In this document: positions 25,587 to 25,865 of the stretch, in pieces
How positions within the stretch are numbered: position 1 is the stretch's first letter
Layout: each line of letters opens with the position of its first letter
Assembly (NCBI GenBank): GCA_025399215.1
Contig: MU621326.1
Location: forward strand, 1 to 25,865
Source of the DNA: Globomyces pollinis-pini
Taxonomy: Eukaryota > Chytridiomycota > Chytridiomycetes > Rhizophydiales > Globomycetaceae
DNA length: 25,865 bases
Reading direction: 5' to 3'
Notes under the pieces: generated by a model
Databases searched by the model: none
The model's input: only the letters and a program-made list of their open reading frames with translations
What the model was told of the DNA's origin: nothing
Translations under genes and position numbers: made by a program

Positions 25587-25865
25587 ATGAGTTCCAACTG
25601 TTATGTATTGCTTGCTATATTTCCAACAAAAGCAAATAATCCTCGATGTATTGACTTGTCGCGTATTTATGCTACAATGACTGTTCTGGTCTTGAGAATC
25701 GTATTGATACAGCATTCAAGATTCTTATTCCCTTTCCCAAGAGCAACATTATGTACACTTTTCAAATTGACCCCTATTTTAATTATTGGAACTATTCTAA
25801 CGTATTTGGATACAAATTTAAATTGGAACATGCTGTGCAAGTGATTGACGTTGACTCATCACAAA
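25587..25865 (+). CDS. Possible 5' part of an unknown gene, cut by the window edge
   Basis: ATG 25587 opens a frame starting MSSNCYVLLAIFPTKANN, 85 codons long. From about 25700 a different frame, still open at the window end, reads more like protein (ILIPFPKSNIMYTFQIDP, then VFGYKFKLEHAVQVIDVDSS). An intron of about 52 nt (donor GTATTT near 25661, acceptor ATACAG near 25712) could join the two. TATATA-like sequence lies about 15-20 nt upstream. Family unknown; the model needs the missing right flank. Confidence 0.3.

Overview
The window is nuclear DNA from a compact, AT-rich eukaryotic genome, most likely a fungus and plausibly an early-diverging one (my inference). Every conserved gene is split by GT...AG introns, most of them only 22-38 nt long, often with a CTAAT/TAAT-like branch point close to the acceptor. 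Intergenic gaps are short. The gene content is opisthokont/fungal: Ada3, a tetraspanin, ABCE1, a YIPF6-like protein, a beta-adaptin and a fungal-style HNH-fold protein. I found no rRNA, tRNA, CRISPR array or bacterial operon. I assembled the exons by hand; for each multi-exon gene the sum of exon lengths is a multiple of three and the product matches its family across the junctions.

Layout. 1-978: no gene, with a short minisatellite at the left edge. 979-1790 (+): ALYREF-type mRNA-export adaptor with a CHTOP-like RLGK array. 2066-2954 (+): tetraspanin. 3074-4281 (-): alpha/beta hydrolase with a 7-nt microexon. 4662-5288 (+): orphan membrane protein. 6087-7097 (+): secreted Asn/Gln/Lys-rich low-complexity protein. 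7297-7665 (+): orphan single-span protein. 7916-10584 (+): AP-1/AP-2 beta-adaptin with a shortened ear, 12 exons. 10771-11646 (-): secreted protein made of two near-identical four-cysteine domains. 12031-12938 (-): a protein with an aegerolysin-like pattern, one intron of which carries a palindrome-rich, TTAGGG-containing insert; an inverted decayed copy of its 3' end follows. 13579-14673 (-): HNH-fold protein lacking two of its three signature residues. 15094-15324 (+): small putative secreted protein. 15462-16620 (+): WDR89-like WD40 protein. 16760-17311 (+): orphan membrane protein. 17459-18558 (-): DUSP23-like phosphatase. 18878-19696 (-): YIPF6-like Golgi protein with a 6-nt microexon. 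20107-22033 (+): Ada3/Ngg1 of the SAGA/ADA complex. 22220-22881 (-): cytochrome b5-domain protein interrupted by an in-frame TAA. 22926-25094 (+): ABCE1/Rli1. The right edge may hold the start of another gene.

The genes do not form one pathway. The window mixes housekeeping genes (mRNA export, vesicle coat and Golgi, chromatin, ribosome recycling) that are full of tiny introns with intronless, lineage-specific genes for secreted or membrane proteins. The second class is concentrated between 4.6 and 15.3 kb, which is also where the repeats, the duplicated secreted protein, the inserted element and the pseudogene fragment lie. That stretch looks like a fast-evolving island between conserved blocks.
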